Positions 61,000-64,000 of a DNA stretch of 64,000 nt are shown in pieces. Under the pieces are notes generated by a model. It saw nothing but the letters and a program-made list of their open reading frames with translations. It ran no database searches and was not told the DNA's origin. The stretch's first letter is position 1; each line of letters opens with the position of its first letter. The stretch is from Marinobacterium lutimaris. GTDB taxonomy: Bacteria > Pseudomonadota > Gammaproteobacteria > Pseudomonadales > Balneatricaceae. A program made the position numbers and the translations under genes. The stretch spans positions 62,001 through 126,000 of the forward strand of contig NZ_FNVQ01000002.1 in assembly GCF_900108065.1 (NCBI RefSeq), in the 5' to 3' direction.

Positions 61000-62637
61000 T
61001 TACTCAGGACGTCGCACTACCCCCACGCGCTCTGCATATTCAGCCCAGGCCTGCTTCAGGCGCTCCAGAGTTTCCGGCTGACTTGCGGCGAGATCATGGG
61101 TTTCACCACGATCAACACTGAGATCGTAAAGCTCCCAGCGCATCTGCTTGCTCTGGCGATCAGTGTAGCCGACCAGTTTCAGGTCGCCTTCGTGGTAGTA
61201 GAGGTTGCCGAACAGTTCACCGGCCATTTCGCTTTTTGCACCAGCAGCGTCGGCTTCGCCCAACAGCGCAGACAGCATGGATTGGCCAGTAATCGGGTGC
61301 TTGGTCTGCCCCTTGTAGCTGTCGCCAGGCAGCGGTGTGCCACTGAGTTCCAGGAAGGTGGGTGACAGGTCATCCACACGCATACGAGTATTCACCAGGC
61401 CAGTGCGGGAGATCCCTTCAGGCAAACGCACGATGGCCGGAACGCTGATGCCACCTTCAAAGCTGGTGATCTTGAACTTGTTCAGCGGGCCGGAGCTGAC
61501 TTCCGCCCAGCGGATACCGTAATCCACCTGGGAGTTTTCCCGCCCCAGGTTTGCATAGCTGTTATCGGTGTCCGGGCCGTGGGGATAGAAGCGCGTATGG
61601 TTGTCGCCCGAGGCGCCGTTATCCGACAGAAACACGATCATCGTGTTGTCGTACTGACCGCTCTCCTTCAGATAATCGATCAGCCGCCCCACGTTGTCGT
61701 CCAGGTTATCCACCATGGCCGCGTAGATCTCCATCAGGCGGGCCTGGTATTGGCGCTGCTCCTCATCCAGCTGCTCCCACTGCGGCAGCTTGGGGTTACC
61801 CGGAATGCGGTTGGCCGGCTGCATATCCTCAGGATAGAGACCCAGTTCTTTCATCCGCTCTATTCGCGCATCGCGCACCTCGGCATAACCGCCGTCATAA
61901 ACGCCCTTGTACTTGTCCAGATAGGCATCCGGCGCCTGCAGCGGCCAGTGCGGCGACGTGTAAGCGGCGTAAGCGAAGAACGGCTTGCCGCTGCCCTCGT
62001 TGGCCTTGAGATAATCGATCAGTTTGTCGGTGTAGAAGTCGGTGGAGTAGAAATCATCCGGCAGCTCGACCGACTGGCCGTTTTCTCGGTAGGTAACCTG
62101 ATCCAGTCGCGCCGGGTTGGTGGTGTTGGGTTTGAAGTGGACCGCGCCACCTTCAAACAGGGCGAACGAGCGCTCAAAACCACGGGCATCCGGCCCCTGA
62201 TCCGCTCCCATCCCCAAATGCCATTTGCCGACCATGTTGGTGCTGTAGCCCGCGTCCTGCAGCAGTTCAGCCAGGGAGTGCGCCTTCTCGTTCAGGTAGC
62301 CCTCATAACCGGGTTTGCCCTGATGGAAAGGCTCGTGGGGCAGCGCCTCCGCCATGGTGCCAAGGCCAGCCAGGTGGTTATCGGTACCGGACATCAGCAT
62401 GGAGCGTGTCGGTGAGCAACTGGCCGCCGCATACATATTGGTCAGTTTCAGGCCTTCATCGGCGAGGCTGTCGATGCTTGGGGTTTCGATCTCGCCGCCA
62501 AAGCTGCCGAGGTCCGAATAGCCTAGGTCATCAGCCAGGATCAGCAGAATATTCGGCTTTTCCGTCGCAGCCTGAACGCTGAGAGAACTGGCCATCGCCA
62601 GCGCGAACATGGCACCCACCAAAGGTTTAACTGTCAT
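61000..62637 (-). CDS. Secreted type I sulfatase (arylsulfatase)
   Basis: Encodes 545 residues. A signal peptide (MTVKPLVGAMFALAMASSLSVQA) targets it to the periplasm or outside. The formylglycine motif is C74-S-P-T-R (C-x-P-x-R), preceded by metal ligands in ILADDLGYSDLG (Asp36, Asp37); KWHLG and FLSDNGASG supply further active-site residues. It hydrolyses a sulfate ester after Cys74 is converted to formylglycine; no maturase gene is in the window. It lies 26 bases after an MFS gene, so a substrate or product may be transported by that protein. The substrate (aryl or carbohydrate sulfate) is undetermined. Confidence 0.92.
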   Translation of the reverse strand: MTVKPLVGAMFALAMASSLSVQAATEKPNILLILADDLGYSDLGSFGGEIETPSIDSLADEGLKLTNMYAAASCSPTRSMLMSGTDNHLAGLGTMAEALPHEPFHQGKPGYEGYLNEKAHSLAELLQDAGYSTNMVGKWHLGMGADQGPDARGFERSFALFEGGAVHFKPNTTNPARLDQVTYRENGQSVELPDDFYSTDFYTDKLIDYLKANEGSGKPFFAYAAYTSPHWPLQAPDAYLDKYKGVYDGGYAEVRDARIERMKELGLYPEDMQPANRIPGNPKLPQWEQLDEEQRQYQARLMEIYAAMVDNLDDNVGRLIDYLKESGQYDNTMIVFLSDNGASGDNHTRFYPHGPDTDNSYANLGRENSQVDYGIRWAEVSSGPLNKFKITSFEGGISVPAIVRLPEGISRTGLVNTRMRVDDLSPTFLELSGTPLPGDSYKGQTKHPITGQSMLSALLGEADAAGAKSEMAGELFGNLYYHEGDLKLVGYTDRQSKQMRWELYDLSVDRGETHDLAASQPETLERLKQAWAEYAERVGVVRRPE

Positions 62638-62663
62638 TTAATCTCTACTCCATCTTGTTCTTA

Positions 62664-63848
62664 TTAGGTCGTTGCCGGAACCGGGGCCCGGAATCGAATC
62701 AGCGTAACGCACAGCAGGGCAACCAGCAGTTGCGCCAGGCCTACGGCCAACAGCGCGCTGGTCAAAGCCACACCGATCCCACCCGTCATCGCCAGAACAA
62801 CGAGGGGGCTGGCAAACTCACCACCGAAAAGGGTTGCGGTGAAACCTCCGGCGGCGCGCCCACGCTGCCTGAGTTCAACCTGTGACATGATCCGGGTAAT
62901 CAGTGTCGGCAGCATAAGACCGACACCCAGCCCATTAATCAGGACCGCCAAGGTTACCAGCATATGAGTCTGAGCGAACGCCATCAGGATGCCGCCGGCA
63001 CCGGCCAGACTGAATCCGAGCATCAGCAGCGATCCGCTGGAGCGGCTGGATATCAGCCTGAACCCGAGCGCACCAAGCAATACGCCCAGCTGGTTGGCCC
63101 CCATGGTCATGCCGATATCCTGGGGCGCATCGATCTGCAGCTGGGTCAGCAGGAAACCCGCCTGCACCGGTACGATAAACAGGCTGATACCGGCCAGGAA
63201 CGAGAGCAGGTAGAGCGGCGCCAATCCGCCCCAGGGAAAGGTTTCGTCCTGCCCTGCTGCGGCCTGGGCGTGATGTTTGACTGGCTCCCACAGCAGCCAG
63301 GCCATCAACGGCAGGAAGATAAAGCCCGCCGCGTAAAGTACAAACGGGGTACGCCAGCCCTGTTCGCCCAGCACGCCGCCTACGGAGATAAACACCGCTG
63401 CAGACAACGAGGTGACCACCGCCTGCAGGGCAAAGAGTTTTTCGCGACGTTTGCCGCCGTAGTAATCACCGATCAGCGTTGTGCAGCAGGTCATGATACC
63501 CGCCTCGGCAAAGCCAAGACCTGCCCGGCTGATAACGATGCCAACGAGCGAGTCGAGCCAGAACGGCATCAGGCCGAAGATGCTGTAAACGACCATCGAT
63601 ACCAGCAGTAGACGGCGACGGCCGAAGCGGTCGGCGACTAGCCCGGCAAAGGGCGCGGTCAGTGCAATCACCAGCGCGGGAATCGTCAGAGCGATAGGGA
63701 CCAGCGCTTCCAGGCCCGGCGTACCGACAAAGTGGCTCTGCATCCGCGGCAGCACCGGTGCGATCAGCACCGCGCCGAGCACCGGCAGACAGCTGCCCAG
63801 CAGCAGCAACAGGGATTGCGGCAGACCCGCCTGACGTTCAGTGTTCAT
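62664..63848 (-). CDS. MFS transporter
   Basis: Encodes 394 residues from MNTERQAGLPQS at 63848; GAAGGAGAG precedes it and the in-frame upstream extension is not membrane-like. About 12 hydrophobic segments are visible, with the MFS motif A-like loop FAGLVADRFGRRRLLL between helices 2 and 3. It is first in a two-gene operon with the sulfatase. It might import the desulfated product or export a compound; the sequence does not tell which. Confidence 0.88.
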   Translation of the reverse strand: MNTERQAGLPQSLLLLLGSCLPVLGAVLIAPVLPRMQSHFVGTPGLEALVPIALTIPALVIALTAPFAGLVADRFGRRRLLLVSMVVYSIFGLMPFWLDSLVGIVISRAGLGFAEAGIMTCCTTLIGDYYGGKRREKLFALQAVVTSLSAAVFISVGGVLGEQGWRTPFVLYAAGFIFLPLMAWLLWEPVKHHAQAAAGQDETFPWGGLAPLYLLSFLAGISLFIVPVQAGFLLTQLQIDAPQDIGMTMGANQLGVLLGALGFRLISSRSSGSLLMLGFSLAGAGGILMAFAQTHMLVTLAVLINGLGVGLMLPTLITRIMSQVELRQRGRAAGGFTATLFGGEFASPLVVLAMTGGIGVALTSALLAVGLAQLLVALLCVTLIRFRAPVPATT

Positions 63849-64000
63849 GATTCTCTCCTTCAATACCACTGCCAGGCTGAACACTGCCCCAGCAGAAAGA
63901 TGGCGCCGAAAAAAGGGCCCAGGACGCAGCGTTCGAGGGCCTTCAAGGAAGGGGGATATATCTTGCAATCGGGCGGCTACAGCGCTTGTGCAGCCGGCGC
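63849..64000. promoter_or_regulatory. Region upstream of the MFS-sulfatase operon
   Basis: The last 152 bases contain the promoter side of the minus-strand MFS gene. I see no gene and no clear operator. Confidence 0.35.

Noticed and set aside
60601-61365. 254-codon plus-strand frame
   Set aside because: Spans antisense to the phasin start, the intergenic gap and the sulfatase end; no motif and no ribosome site.

Overview
The window comes from a Gammaproteobacterium, probably marine or halophilic. The coding style, the LysR/TAXI-TRAP/BenE/phasin repertoire and the giant surface-type protein all fit an Oceanospirillales-like organism, but genus cannot be read from this sequence. Almost everything is coding. 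I saw no tRNA, rRNA, CRISPR array, insertion sequence or phage gene.

Region 1 (1-27.8 kb, all minus strand) is a putative export locus. In transcription order it encodes a GAF-sensor/HlyD membrane-fusion protein, a PqqD-like/M50 metalloprotease/HlyD fusion, a SapC-family protein, a shortened SecA-like ATPase, and one enormous repetitive protein of at least 6,847 codons. The giant gene runs off the left edge. It starts with a LEPR-XLL-type motif instead of a signal peptide and contains several repeat families, including four ~1.09 kb near-tandem repeats. No ABC transporter or TolC-like gene is present in the window. The combination looks like a dedicated, non-canonical secretion system for one giant substrate and is the main candidate for an undescribed system.

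Region 2 (28.0-38.0 kb) is accessory catabolism: a LysR regulator divergent from a two-subunit 3-oxoacid CoA-transferase, a small secreted protein, a TetR regulator divergent from a Rieske oxygenase with a 21-bp palindrome between them, a YCF48/BNR-repeat protein paired with an RND (MMPL-type) exporter, and a LysR regulator.

Region 3 (38.1-59.3 kb, nearly all minus strand) is a large aromatic/heteroaromatic acid cluster. A three-subunit molybdenum hydroxylase, acyl-CoA ligase, crotonase-family enzyme, UbiD decarboxylase and UbiX prenyltransferase match the set known for 2-furoate / 2,5-furandicarboxylate degradation (hmfABCDE plus hmfF and a UbiX). The cluster adds an XdhC maturation factor, a BenE transporter, a TAXI-TRAP transporter, an aldehyde dehydrogenase, AraC and LysR regulators, and, upstream, an FMN alpha-hydroxyacid oxidase with a ThDP-dependent decarboxylase-like enzyme. 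The last two, with the aldehyde dehydrogenase, form a mandelate-pathway-like module (hydroxyacid to oxoacid to aldehyde to acid) that would feed the acid into the CoA pathway, ending at 2-oxoglutarate if the furoate reading is right.

Region 4 (59.7-63.9 kb, minus strand) holds a phasin-like protein with a long Ala/Pro/Lys repeat tail, a secreted type I sulfatase, and an MFS transporter in one operon with the sulfatase.
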